The notes beneath the pieces are model-generated. The model made no database searches, was not told the DNA's origin, and saw only the letters and a list, made by a program, of their open reading frames with translations. A stretch of 64,000 nt of DNA from Haloarcula sp. CBA1127 (GTDB lineage Archaea; Halobacteriota; Halobacteria; Halobacteriales; Haloarculaceae). The stretch lies in assembly GCF_001485575.1 (NCBI RefSeq), contig NZ_BCNB01000006.1, forward strand, positions 744,001 to 808,000. Direction: 5' to 3'. Below are positions 28,229 to 36,430 of this stretch, piece by piece; position 1 is the stretch's first letter, and every line of letters begins with the position of its first letter. Both the position numbers and the translations under genes were made by a program.

Positions 28229-29185
28229 CTAGTAGGTATCGATGTTCGTCCCGACCGAGCAGACGTACTCGCCGGTTGCGACCTGTGGGAGCCGGCGCGC
28301 ACGCCAGAACACGCCACTGGAGTCGGCAGTGATTTCGGCCTTCGGCTCGCCGAACACGTCGGTCACTTCGAACAGCGTCTCGCCGCGGGAGACGCGGTCC
28401 CCGAGATCGGGCTTGAGGTCGATGAGGCCGCCGACGGGGGAGCCGTACTGTTCGAACCCGGTGGCGCGGGTCTGGGGGCGCGTGTCGTGGTGGCCATCGA
28501 GGAAGCCGTAGTAGTGCAGTACGTTGAACACGCCGTCGACGCCCCGCTGGATGGAGTCTTCGTCCCAGCCGACACAGCCGCCGAGTTCGGGGTCGATTGT
28601 TGGCACGCCCTCGTCAGGGGCAGCGCGAGCCAGCTGTCCATCGGGGCCTTTCTGGTCGAGGATGTAGCCACAGCCAAACACTTTCGCGAGTTCGAGACAC
28701 TCCTCGTGGAGGCGGTGGCGGGTGCCACACCGAACTCGCACCTCGTCGATCATCTGCGAGGTCGACCCCTGATGCAGATCGAGCACGTAATCAGCGCTGA
28801 TGGCGGCGTTGAACGTCGCCGCAGCGATGCGCTCGCTCGATGTCCCTGTCTTATCGCCCGGATACGCCCGATTCATCTTCGTGTCGTCGACCGGGTTGCG
28901 GTGCTCGGCGACCTGGAACGCGTGGTAGTTGACGACGCCACAGACCAGAATCGTCCCCGATAACTCCATCGGGTCGAGCTGTGGGAGCGTCCGCTGGATG
29001 ACGCCGACACCGTTCAGTTCGTCACCGTCGCTGGCCGCCTGGATGTAGAGGGTCCGTCCGTCGTCGACACCGTTGACGACGGCGACCGGTAGCCCGAACG
29101 TCGACCCGTCGCGGGTCTCACCGACCTCCAGCCGCCCCGTGTCTTTCTCACCGGGGGCGGCGGTCGCCGTACCGAAAGTAACCAT
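28229..29185 (-). CDS. Succinylglutamate desuccinylase/aspartoacylase family deacylase
   Basis: A zinc carboxypeptidase-fold protein of 318 residues. The metal and substrate regions are GDELNGVGV, the histidine in VLDLHQGS, and CGVVNYHAFQ; a C-terminal barrel-sandwich part (DLGDRVSRGETLFEVTDVFG) resembles a biotinyl/lipoyl-like hammerhead, usual in AstE/AspA COG3608 members. Such proteins remove acyl groups from amino acids or ectoine-like compounds; the real substrate is unknown. ATG at 29185 is taken, though an in-frame TTG at 29233 cannot be excluded. Confidence 0.85.
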   Translation of the reverse strand: MVTFGTATAAPGEKDTGRLEVGETRDGSTFGLPVAVVNGVDDGRTLYIQAASDGDELNGVGVIQRTLPQLDPMELSGTILVCGVVNYHAFQVAEHRNPVDDTKMNRAYPGDKTGTSSERIAAATFNAAISADYVLDLHQGSTSQMIDEVRVRCGTRHRLHEECLELAKVFGCGYILDQKGPDGQLARAAPDEGVPTIDPELGGCVGWDEDSIQRGVDGVFNVLHYYGFLDGHHDTRPQTRATGFEQYGSPVGGLIDLKPDLGDRVSRGETLFEVTDVFGEPKAEITADSSGVFWRARRLPQVATGEYVCSVGTNIDTY

Positions 29186-29284
29186 TGTTCCCACGTTTGC
29201 CTTGGGAGCCTTTACTGGTTCGGATTTCGCCAACAGTTGCGCCGGACCGACGGCATCTTGGGGCCGCCGACCCTACCAGTTGGT

Positions 29285-29536
29285 GTGTCCCAGTCCGAGC
29301 CACAGAGCGGCAAAGCGGCGATGGTCGCGGCGCTGAACGTGCCACGCAACGCGAAAATCGGCTTCGTGCTCGCTGGCCTGTTCACGGCGGGGCTGTTCGC
29401 CCTGTTCGTCCTGCCGGGAGCCCAGCGACCGATTGGATTCTACGTGGCGCTTTCGTTCGTCCTTGCGACGTCGCTGGGCGGGCTGCTGACAGCTCTGTTC
29501 ACGGCTGTATCGGCTGCTCGACTTGCCAGACAGTAG
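29285..29536 (+). CDS. Small two-helix membrane protein
   Basis: An 83-residue protein with two membrane helices (about residues 25-45 and 50-75) after a short polar start. It resembles small haloarchaeal membrane proteins of the DUF7536 type that begin with a segment like MAAALNVPRNAKIG. The GTG at 29285 is the probable start; an ATG at 29321 is possible. Its stop lies 7 bp from the stop of the convergent PhoU/TrkA-C gene. No function can be assigned. Confidence 0.7.
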   Translation: MSQSEPQSGKAAMVAALNVPRNAKIGFVLAGLFTAGLFALFVLPGAQRPIGFYVALSFVLATSLGGLLTALFTAVSAARLARQ

Positions 29537-29543
29537 TAGAAAG

Positions 29544-30767
29544 CTATGCGTCCCTTGCCAGGTCGGTAAGCCGGTCGCCGCCGGTTCGAGTCCCCTTCGC
29601 GATGAGCACGTCGCCCGTCTGGATCTGCGTTTCCGGGCCCGGCGAAACGACCCAGTCGCCCCCTTCGCGTCCGGTCCGCTCGCTCTCTCCGGCGCCGCGC
29701 CGTATCGCGATGATTCGCATGCCTGTCGCTGTCTTGACCTCCGCGTCGCCGATGGTCGTCCCCGCGAGGTCGCTGTCGGGGTACACTGTCGTTCGGACGA
29801 TGATCTCGTCGGACTCCTGCACGGCCTCGGCGACGACCGGATGCGTCGATAGCCCCCGCAGGACGCCCTCGCTCATTTCCAGTGCGGCGTCGGAGATGAC
29901 CTCCGTTGACCGGGCCAGATGAACAAGCCCTCGCAGGGAGACGGGGTCATCGATGTCGGCGGCGGCCCGGAGCGTCCAGGCCTCGAACCGTGACTGGAGC
30001 GCATCGACCTCGGCTTCGAGTTCGACGACTTCCTCGGCGACTTCTGTGCTGTCGAACAGGACCGCGCCGTAGGCCAGGTCGACGGCCAACTCGCCCATAT
30101 CCTTCATCAACACGATGGAGTCGACGGCCCGTTCGAGGTCGCGAACGCCGCCTTTCGGGGGCTCCGGCGGTTCGTACACCTCGCCCATCGCGTCCTGATA
30201 CACCTCGGCAATACCGTCTTCGGGTCCCCGGAACAGCACCACGTCGCCCGCTTCGAGGCGCGTCTCCCGGTCGGGGTTGAGCAACCAGTTCCCCTGTCGG
30301 CGAATCGCCAGCGCTCGGACCCCCGTTTCGGTTTCGAGGTTCAGACTGCCCAGTGTCTCGCCGGCCAGCGCGGATTCAGAACTGACTGTCGCTCGCACGA
30401 GCGTCTCGACAGCCTCAGGCAGGGCCGCCCGCATCGTATCCGGCAGACCGATGTCCTCTAGCACTATTTTGGCGATATCGCCAGCGGCGTCGCTGATTTT
30501 CTCCGCGGCCCCAACCATCCCCAGAACCGGGGCGAGCGATTCCGCGTCCGCCGTCGACCGGCAGGCCATCAGGAGACTCATGCGTGCGCGTAACTGGAGC
30601 ACGTCCATTTTCTCCTCTAATTCCAGCACCTCCGCGGCCACGTCGTCGCTACCCAGCAGGACAGCCGAGTACGAGAGGTCAATGAGCAACTCAGCGGTGT
30701 CTTTCATCTCGGCCAGCACCTGCTTGACGCTGACCGGTTCGTACTCAACCGTCCCTGTCGGGTCCAT
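29544..30767 (-). CDS. Tandem PhoU-TrkA_C (RCK_C) domain protein
   Basis: A 407-residue soluble protein made of two similar halves. Each has a PhoU-like helical bundle (VKQVLAEMKDTAELLIDLSYSAV and, in the second half, LMKDMGELAVDLAYGAV) followed by a TrkA_C/RCK_C beta domain that in other proteins binds nucleotides or c-di-AMP and gates potassium or anion transporters. The halves share DLxYxAVL, so the gene arose by internal duplication. It has no membrane domain, so it likely regulates a separate channel; the RCK channel at 32461 is 1.7 kb away. ATG at 30767. Confidence 0.87.
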   Translation of the reverse strand: MDPTGTVEYEPVSVKQVLAEMKDTAELLIDLSYSAVLLGSDDVAAEVLELEEKMDVLQLRARMSLLMACRSTADAESLAPVLGMVGAAEKISDAAGDIAKIVLEDIGLPDTMRAALPEAVETLVRATVSSESALAGETLGSLNLETETGVRALAIRRQGNWLLNPDRETRLEAGDVVLFRGPEDGIAEVYQDAMGEVYEPPEPPKGGVRDLERAVDSIVLMKDMGELAVDLAYGAVLFDSTEVAEEVVELEAEVDALQSRFEAWTLRAAADIDDPVSLRGLVHLARSTEVISDAALEMSEGVLRGLSTHPVVAEAVQESDEIIVRTTVYPDSDLAGTTIGDAEVKTATGMRIIAIRRGAGESERTGREGGDWVVSPGPETQIQTGDVLIAKGTRTGGDRLTDLARDA

Positions 30768-31001
30768 AGCCGCCGGTTCGATGGCCCCGAGCAAAAACGT
30801 TCCTCACTGTGTGGAAAGATAGCGCGCCCCGATATGAGCCGTGACTGGCCGTTTGCACACAAGTATGGGTGATATGCTGGGGCACCAGCCCGGATTTGAC
30901 GGGAAGCTGCTGGACAGTTGTCCAATAACTGTTCTCTGACATTGTGCCACACACGCTCGGAAAGAAAATGTTTTTCCCGGAAGGTAGGGAACTGATTGCG
31001 T

Positions 31002-32147
31002 ATGTCCGACGACCTCAAGAAGGGACTCGAGGGTGTCATCGTCGCCGAGTCCGAACTCAGCGTTATCGACGGCGACGCTGGCAAACTCGTGTATCGGGGG
31101 TACACCATCGAGGACCTCGCGAAGGGTGCCAGCTACGAAGAGGTGCTGTACCTGCTTTGGCACGGCCACCTGCCGAACCGGGACGAACTCTCCGAGTTCA
31201 AGCAGGCGATGGTGGACGCGCGCGGCGTGGACGACGACGTCATCTCGACCGTGCGACAACTCGCCGAAGCGGACGAGAACCCGATGGCAGCGCTCCGGAC
31301 TGCGGTGTCGATGCTCTCGGCGTTCGACCCTGCGCCCGAGGACGCCGAACCGACCGACGAGACGGTCAATCTCGAAACTGGGCGGCGAATCACGGCCAAG
31401 ATTCCGACCATCATCGCGGCGTTCACCCGCATCCGCGACGGCAAGGAGCCCGTCGAACCCCGCGACGACCTCGACCACGCGGCGAATTTCCTCTACATGC
31501 TCAATGGTGAGGAGCCCGACGACGTGCTCGCCGACGTGTTCGACCAGGCGCTCGTGCTCCACGCCGACCACGGCCTCAACGCCTCGACGTTCTCGGCTAT
31601 CACGACGGCGTCGACGCTGTCGGACGTTCACAGCGCAGTCACCTCTGCCATCGGGACCCTGAAGGGGCCGCTCCACGGCGGGGCGAATCAGGACGTTATG
31701 GAGATGCTAAAGGAGGTCGACGACGCGGAATCCGACCCGCTCGACTGGGTCAAGAACGCCCTCGACGAGGGCCGCCGTGTCTCCGGCTTCGGCCACCGTG
31801 TCTACAACGTCAAGGACCCGCGCGCGAATATCCTCGGCGAGCGCTCGAAGGAACTCGGCGAGGCCGCCGGGACGCTCAAGTGGTACGAGATGTCGACCAC
31901 CATCGAGGACTACCTCATGGAAGAGAAGGGACTGGCCCCGAACGTCGACTTCTACTCGGCGTCGACGTACTACCAGATGGGTATCCCCATCGACATCTAC
32001 ACCCCCATCTTCGCGATGTCCCGCGTCGGCGGCTGGGTCGCCCACGTCTTCGAGTACATCGAGGATAATCGCCTGATCCGCCCGCGTGCCCGCTACACCG
32101 GCAAGAACACCGACGAGACGGAGTTCGTGCCGCTGGACGAGCGATAG
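31002..32147 (+). CDS. gltA: Citrate synthase
   Basis: Condenses oxaloacetate and acetyl-CoA at the entry to the TCA cycle. The 381-residue protein has the active-site histidines in HADHGLNAS and GFGHRVYNVKDPRA, and the catalytic Asp in NVDFYSAS, all as in archaeal type-I citrate synthases. The start ATG at 31002 is preceded by an AT-rich stretch GAAAATGTTTTT about 30 bp upstream, a likely promoter. The haloarchaeal gene is often called citZ. Two residues of extension from a TTG at 30996 are unlikely. Confidence 0.97.
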   Translation: MSDDLKKGLEGVIVAESELSVIDGDAGKLVYRGYTIEDLAKGASYEEVLYLLWHGHLPNRDELSEFKQAMVDARGVDDDVISTVRQLAEADENPMAALRTAVSMLSAFDPAPEDAEPTDETVNLETGRRITAKIPTIIAAFTRIRDGKEPVEPRDDLDHAANFLYMLNGEEPDDVLADVFDQALVLHADHGLNASTFSAITTASTLSDVHSAVTSAIGTLKGPLHGGANQDVMEMLKEVDDAESDPLDWVKNALDEGRRVSGFGHRVYNVKDPRANILGERSKELGEAAGTLKWYEMSTTIEDYLMEEKGLAPNVDFYSASTYYQMGIPIDIYTPIFAMSRVGGWVAHVFEYIEDNRLIRPRARYTGKNTDETEFVPLDER

Positions 32148-32460
32148 GCCCCTACCGTTACTGTTCGTCTGAAGAGTGGATTGCTGATGGCCGTGAGCGC
32201 GTTTCATCGCGCGAACCGGGGAAGGGCAGGGCGGCCAGTATCCGGCGGCGACGCCGCCGGTTCCCGGAATCAGCACAGAATCCATTTCTTGTCGAACCTC
32301 TCTGATATCGAACGTTGTGGTAACGGACGCGTAGTGACTGTCCGCGAACGAAGTGAGCGGTTCACCGAACGCGAGCGTAGCGAGCGTTCGGCCTTTTTCG
32401 CCCACGTTTTTGCGCGGGGGTTGAGGCGCGTAGCGCCCGAACCCCCGTGGAAAAAGGTGG
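32148..32460. repeat. Intergenic palindromic repeat region
   Basis: A 313-bp stretch with no gene. It contains GGCGGCGACGCCGCC near 32246, a palindrome GAACGCGAGCGTAGCGAGCGTTC near 32370, the motif GCGAACGAAGTGAGCGG, and a GC stem ending in GAACCCCC near 32440. The segment GCCTTTTTCGCCCACGTTTT at about 32392 recurs inverted at about 49061. These are the dispersed palindromic repeats familiar from haloarchaeal intergenic regions. It may act as a terminator for citrate synthase and the channel gene, which converge here. Confidence 0.6.
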
Positions 32461-34095
32461 CTAGCCAAACACCGAGTTGAACCGTGTCACGCCGTCGTCG
32501 GTGCCAGCGATGACGAGCTTATCAGTCGGTTCGATAGTCACGTCAGGACTGAGCTCGGTGATGACAGCACCGTTGCGCTCGATTGCGACGACCGTACAGC
32601 CCGTCCGTGAGCGGACATCGGCCTCGCCGATCGTCGTATTTCCGAGGCCGTTAGCGGCGACGCGGATGACTTCGACTTGCTGGTCCATCGAGATAACGTC
32701 CTCGTCTTCGAGAATTGTGGAGGCGAGCATTCGGCCGCTGACCGTCGACAGCGCGAGGACGTAGTCAGCGCCTGCCCGGTACATTTTCTGGACGTTTTCG
32801 CTTTCCTCGGCGCGGGCGATGATTTCGACGTCCGGGTTGAGGTCACGGATAACAAGCGTCGCGAACTCGGTATCGGTATCCGACGACAGGGCGAGGATAA
32901 CCGTTCTGGCTGTGCCGACGCCAGCGTGTCGTAGCTCTTCGGGATCTGTGGCGTCGCCGACAACATCGACGCCCGGCGCGTCGGTCTGGTCAAGCACCGT
33001 ATGCGGCACGCCGGCGTTCGTAAGCGCCGACGTGATCGTCTGGCCGACCTCGCCGGCACCGATAATCACCGTCTCCCCGCGGCGGAAGCCACGCACGCTG
33101 GAGAGGGTCATCTGTTTGAGCTGTTCCAGTTGGGACTCGGTCCCCGACACCAGTAGGACCGTGCTGCCGTCAAGCTCGGCGTCGGGGTCGGGCGGACTCA
33201 CGAACTGGCCGCGGAACCACGCGCCGATGACGTTGACGCCGGTCTGCTCGCGGATGCCGCTGTCGGCCAGCGTCGTTCCGACGAGGTCACTCCCGCGGTG
33301 GATCGGCAGTTCGGCGATGTCGAAGTCCTCGCCGATCTCTATTGAGTCCCCAAGCGTCGTCGAGACGCCGGTTGTGACCTTGCTCGCGAGGCTCTCACCG
33401 AGCAGTCCGCGCGGCGACAGGACGGCGTCGGCACCGGCGAGGTCGTGATACTTCGCCCGGTCGGGCTCCTTGACAACGCTGACGGTCTGGACGGACTCGT
33501 CGACCTCGCGGGCGGTGAGGATGATACTGGTGTTCACCTGGTCGGACGCGTCGGCCACGACCGCGCGGGCGGACGACAGATGGGCCCGTTCGAGCCCGTC
33601 AACGGACTGCGGGTCGGCGTGGATGACGTAGTACCCGTCTTCGTAGAGGTTGTTGGCCCGGTTCCGGTCCGGTTCGACGATGACGTAGTCGACGTTCCAG
33701 GTGTCGAGTTCGGTGACGAGCGTCTCACCTCGGGGAGAAAACTGACAGATGACGACGTGGTCGCTGAGGCCGTTCTCGACGGTGTTCGGGGCTGTCGTCG
33801 TCATCGCCTCTTCGAACAGCGGAAACAGCAACACCGGAAGCGCGAGGAAAATGAGCACGACGCCGGTGATATCCATGACAATGACGAGCAGCCGCATCTC
33901 CGTGGTGCTCCACGGTGCGTCCGAGCCGTACCCAGTCGTGGTGAACGTTTCGACCACGACGCGAAGCGACCGCAGGAACGGTTGCGGGTCGTTCTCGAAC
34001 GTCGCCATTCCGTAGTCGTACGCGAACGCGTACCCCAGAATAATGCCGCCAAGCGCGACGATGTACAGTAGCGTCCGTCGCAGCCAGGTATCCAT
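32461..34095 (-). CDS. Potassium channel with tandem RCK (TrkA-N/TrkA-C) domains
   Basis: A 544-residue ion channel. Two membrane helices flank the pore loop with selectivity filter TTGYGS (near residue 53). The long cytosolic part has two RCK units: the first begins DHVVICQFSPRGE, which has lost the GxGxxG of a normal Rossmann fold, and the second begins ETVIIGAGEVGQT with a canonical GxGxxG. TrkA_C domains follow each. The second RCK half is the likely ligand sensor. Its channel opening is expected to control potassium, the main osmolyte of haloarchaea. A TAAAACA element at 34121-34127 is right for a leaderless ATG at 34095. Confidence 0.93.
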   Translation of the reverse strand: MDTWLRRTLLYIVALGGIILGYAFAYDYGMATFENDPQPFLRSLRVVVETFTTTGYGSDAPWSTTEMRLLVIVMDITGVVLIFLALPVLLFPLFEEAMTTTAPNTVENGLSDHVVICQFSPRGETLVTELDTWNVDYVIVEPDRNRANNLYEDGYYVIHADPQSVDGLERAHLSSARAVVADASDQVNTSIILTAREVDESVQTVSVVKEPDRAKYHDLAGADAVLSPRGLLGESLASKVTTGVSTTLGDSIEIGEDFDIAELPIHRGSDLVGTTLADSGIREQTGVNVIGAWFRGQFVSPPDPDAELDGSTVLLVSGTESQLEQLKQMTLSSVRGFRRGETVIIGAGEVGQTITSALTNAGVPHTVLDQTDAPGVDVVGDATDPEELRHAGVGTARTVILALSSDTDTEFATLVIRDLNPDVEIIARAEESENVQKMYRAGADYVLALSTVSGRMLASTILEDEDVISMDQQVEVIRVAANGLGNTTIGEADVRSRTGCTVVAIERNGAVITELSPDVTIEPTDKLVIAGTDDGVTRFNSVFG

Positions 34096-34120
34096 CTACT
34101 ACGTTCTGGGATACCGAATG

Positions 34121-34127
34121 TAAAACA
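34121..34127 (-). promoter_or_regulatory. TATA-box of the RCK channel gene
   Basis: TGTTTTA on the minus strand, centred about 29 bp upstream of the ATG at 34095. Confidence 0.45.
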
Positions 34128-34347
34128 GTTCTGTCCGGATAGTCGACGGCCCCGCAGGAAACGAGCAACAGGGTGAGTCCCTCACCCGGCCGCTATCCTG
34201 CACTTTCACTTTCACCGCGCTACGACGGGATTTAAGTCAATCGCGTTCGTTCTCCCGCGTGCAGTCACACGCTCCCCCTTTCCGTTTCAGGACACTACCC
34301 GTGTAGTTGCGACTGTCGCAGCCGTCGCGACCGCATAGTCGGCCCAC

Positions 34348-34355
34348 AGTATAAC
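34348..34355 (+). promoter_or_regulatory. TATA-box of the threonine dehydratase gene
   Basis: AGTATAAC centred about 28 bp before the ATG at 34380, consistent with a leaderless transcript. Confidence 0.5.
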
Positions 34356-34379
34356 ATGGTCCGGTGAATAGGCACTCCC

Positions 34380-35591
34380 ATGCTCTCATTTGAGGATGTC
34401 CTCGCGGCACAGGACACCGTCTCCGAGACGGCTAGGCACACACCGCTTGATTACTCGCACACGTTTTCGGCGATGACGGGCGCGGATATCCATCTCAAAT
34501 TAGAACTGTTCCAGCGGACGGGGTCGTTCAAGATCCGGGGCGCGACCAACCGCATCGCATCGCTCTCGGACGCTGAACGGGAAGCCGGTGTCGTCACGGC
34601 GAGCGCCGGCAACCACGCTCAGGGAGTTGCACTGGCCGCCACGCGAATTGGTGTCGACTCGAAGGTCGTGATGCCGGAACGAGCACCAGTATCGAAGGTG
34701 AAGGCGACCCGGAGCTACGGCGGTAACGTGGTCCTCCACGGCCGGGACTACGACGCGGCCGCCGAACACGCCCACGAACTCGAGCGCGAGGAGGGCCGGA
34801 CCTACGTCCACGCCTTCGACGACGAGAAAGTGATGGCAGGGCAGGGGACCATCGGACTGGAGATCTACGAGGACCTTCCCGGCGTTGATACGGTCGTCGT
34901 TCCCATCGGCGGCGGCGGACTCATCAGCGGCATCGCCACGGCGCTCAAAGGTAAGGACGAACGCATCCGCGTCATCGGTGTCCAGGCCGAGGGGGCGTCT
35001 AGCGTGGCCGAATCTCTGGAGAAGGGCCACCGTATCGAGCGTGATAGCGTCGAGACCATCGCCGACGGCATCGCCACTCGTACTACCGGCGAGCAGACGT
35101 TCGAGGTCATCAGCGAGCGCGTCGACGAGGTCGTGACGGTGTCGGACTCGGAAATCGCTGTCGCCCTGACGACGCTGTTAGAGCGCTCGAAAACACTCGC
35201 CGAGGGCGCGGGTGCCGTCGCGCTGGCCGCCGTCATGGAGGAGAAGTTCGACTTCGGGGACGACGAGACGATTGTCCCCGCGCTGTGTGGCGGGAACATC
35301 GATCTGAATATGTTGACCAACGTCATCATGCGTGGCCTCGTCGAGACTGGCCGCTATCTCAAGATCCGAACCGTCCTCCAGGACCGGCCCGGCGCGCTGG
35401 AAGAGCTCGTCGAGGTCCTCTCGCGCGAGCAGGTCAACATCTACGGCATCGAGCACGACCGGACCAGTCGCGACGTGGCGATGAGTTCGGCCGAGGTCGA
35501 ACTGGACCTGGAGACTCGCGGCCACGACCACGTCGATGAACTCATTGACGCGCTCACTGACGAGGGGTACGAGGTCGACGTGCTCGTCTGA
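34380..35591 (+). CDS. ilvA: Threonine ammonia-lyase (biosynthetic type, with ACT domain)
   Basis: Deaminates threonine to 2-oxobutanoate, the first step to isoleucine. The 403-residue PLP enzyme has the cofactor lysine in RTGSFKIRGA, the phosphate loop SAGNHAQG and the GGGGLI motif. A C-terminal ACT domain (about residues 325-400) suggests allosteric control, although catabolic TdcB-like enzymes with ACT also occur. An alternative name is tdcB. Start ATG at 34380. Confidence 0.93.
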   Translation: MLSFEDVLAAQDTVSETARHTPLDYSHTFSAMTGADIHLKLELFQRTGSFKIRGATNRIASLSDAEREAGVVTASAGNHAQGVALAATRIGVDSKVVMPERAPVSKVKATRSYGGNVVLHGRDYDAAAEHAHELEREEGRTYVHAFDDEKVMAGQGTIGLEIYEDLPGVDTVVVPIGGGGLISGIATALKGKDERIRVIGVQAEGASSVAESLEKGHRIERDSVETIADGIATRTTGEQTFEVISERVDEVVTVSDSEIAVALTTLLERSKTLAEGAGAVALAAVMEEKFDFGDDETIVPALCGGNIDLNMLTNVIMRGLVETGRYLKIRTVLQDRPGALEELVEVLSREQVNIYGIEHDRTSRDVAMSSAEVELDLETRGHDHVDELIDALTDEGYEVDVLV

Positions 35592-35766
35592 CCCGAAGCG
35601 GCCGCGTCGCGGCTCTCCCGCTGTCAGCTTCCTCTTGATGCAGGCTCTCGCCATCGTCCTGCGCTGATTCCGGCGGGGTTTTAGCCGCGGCGGCCACCGC
35701 TTCGTCTATGGGACGGCCCGCACGGACAGTACCTGCCGAGACAACAACACGGAGCGGAGGGCGCTG

Positions 35767-35970
35767 ATGGACCCGCGAACGAAGGCCAGCCTCCTGTGGG
35801 GCGTCGTCGGGGGCCTCGCGTTTCTGGTTCTCATTCAGGGCTACGAACTGCTGGCCGGGACGCCGGTGTCGATACCAGCCAAAGCTGGTGTCGCTGTCGC
35901 CGTCGGTGTCGGGGCGACGTTTGCCGCCAACCACATGCAGTCACGGCTGTTCGGAAACGAAAGCCCTTAA
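35767..35970 (+). CDS. Small two-helix membrane protein
   Basis: A 67-residue hydrophobic protein with two membrane helices (residues 9-29 and 38-56) and a short polar tail. It looks like a conserved haloarchaeal DUF7981-type protein. It sits just before tRNA-Ser. No function is suggested by the sequence. Confidence 0.65.
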   Translation: MDPRTKASLLWGVVGGLAFLVLIQGYELLAGTPVSIPAKAGVAVAVGVGATFAANHMQSRLFGNESP

Positions 35971-35999
35971 TCGCCCGCCCTCGCACTCTTGAAACACGA

Positions 36000-36081
36000 G
36001 CCAGGATGGCCGAACGGTAAGGCGCACGCCTGGAAAGCGTGTTCCCTTTCGGGATTCTGGGTTCAAATCCCAGTCCTGGCG
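36000..36081 (+). tRNA. tRNA-Ser (anticodon GGA)
   Basis: Acceptor stem GCCAGGA pairs with TCCTGGC (36074-36080), discriminator G. The D-arm is GCC/GGC, the anticodon stem CACGC/GCGTG encloses the loop CTGGAAA, so the anticodon is GGA, reading UCC/UCU. A long variable arm confirms a class II tRNA. No intron is seen. Part of the 3' end is copied downstream (see repeats). Confidence 0.95.
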
Positions 36082-36229
36082 TCTTCTGCGACTGACTGCG
36101 AGTAAGGAGCGACAGCGACGACCGAGCCAGCAGTCGTGAAACGCTGACGACTGGGATTTGAGCACGGTAGTCGCAGCCCCGGAACGGCCGAACGAAGTGG
36201 CGGCCACACGCCCGGAACGTCTCCCATCT

Positions 36230-36252
36230 GTTCAAATCCCAGTCCTGGCGTC
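36230..36252 (+). repeat. Direct repeat of the tRNA-Ser 3' end
   Basis: A 23-bp perfect copy of 36061-36083 (T-arm, acceptor 3' strand and 3 flanking bases). Downstream flanking sequence also recurs: 36081-36101 and 36320-36340 match at 20 of 21 positions. An inverted, 14 of 15, partial copy lies at 36149-36163. This is compatible with an attachment-site relic or local tandem duplication. Confidence 0.75.
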
Positions 36253-36430
36253 GCGAGGTTCGAATGAAGTGAGAACCTCGGAAAACGCGAACGGTGAACG
36301 AAGTGAGCCGTGAGCGGGTGTCTTCTGTGACTGACTGCGAACGAGGAGCACCCGCTCCTGGCACATGGGTGTGTCTCCTGCCACTGTAACCACCGCACCG
36401 TTTTCCGCCCCCAGCACTGATACTCGGTCG

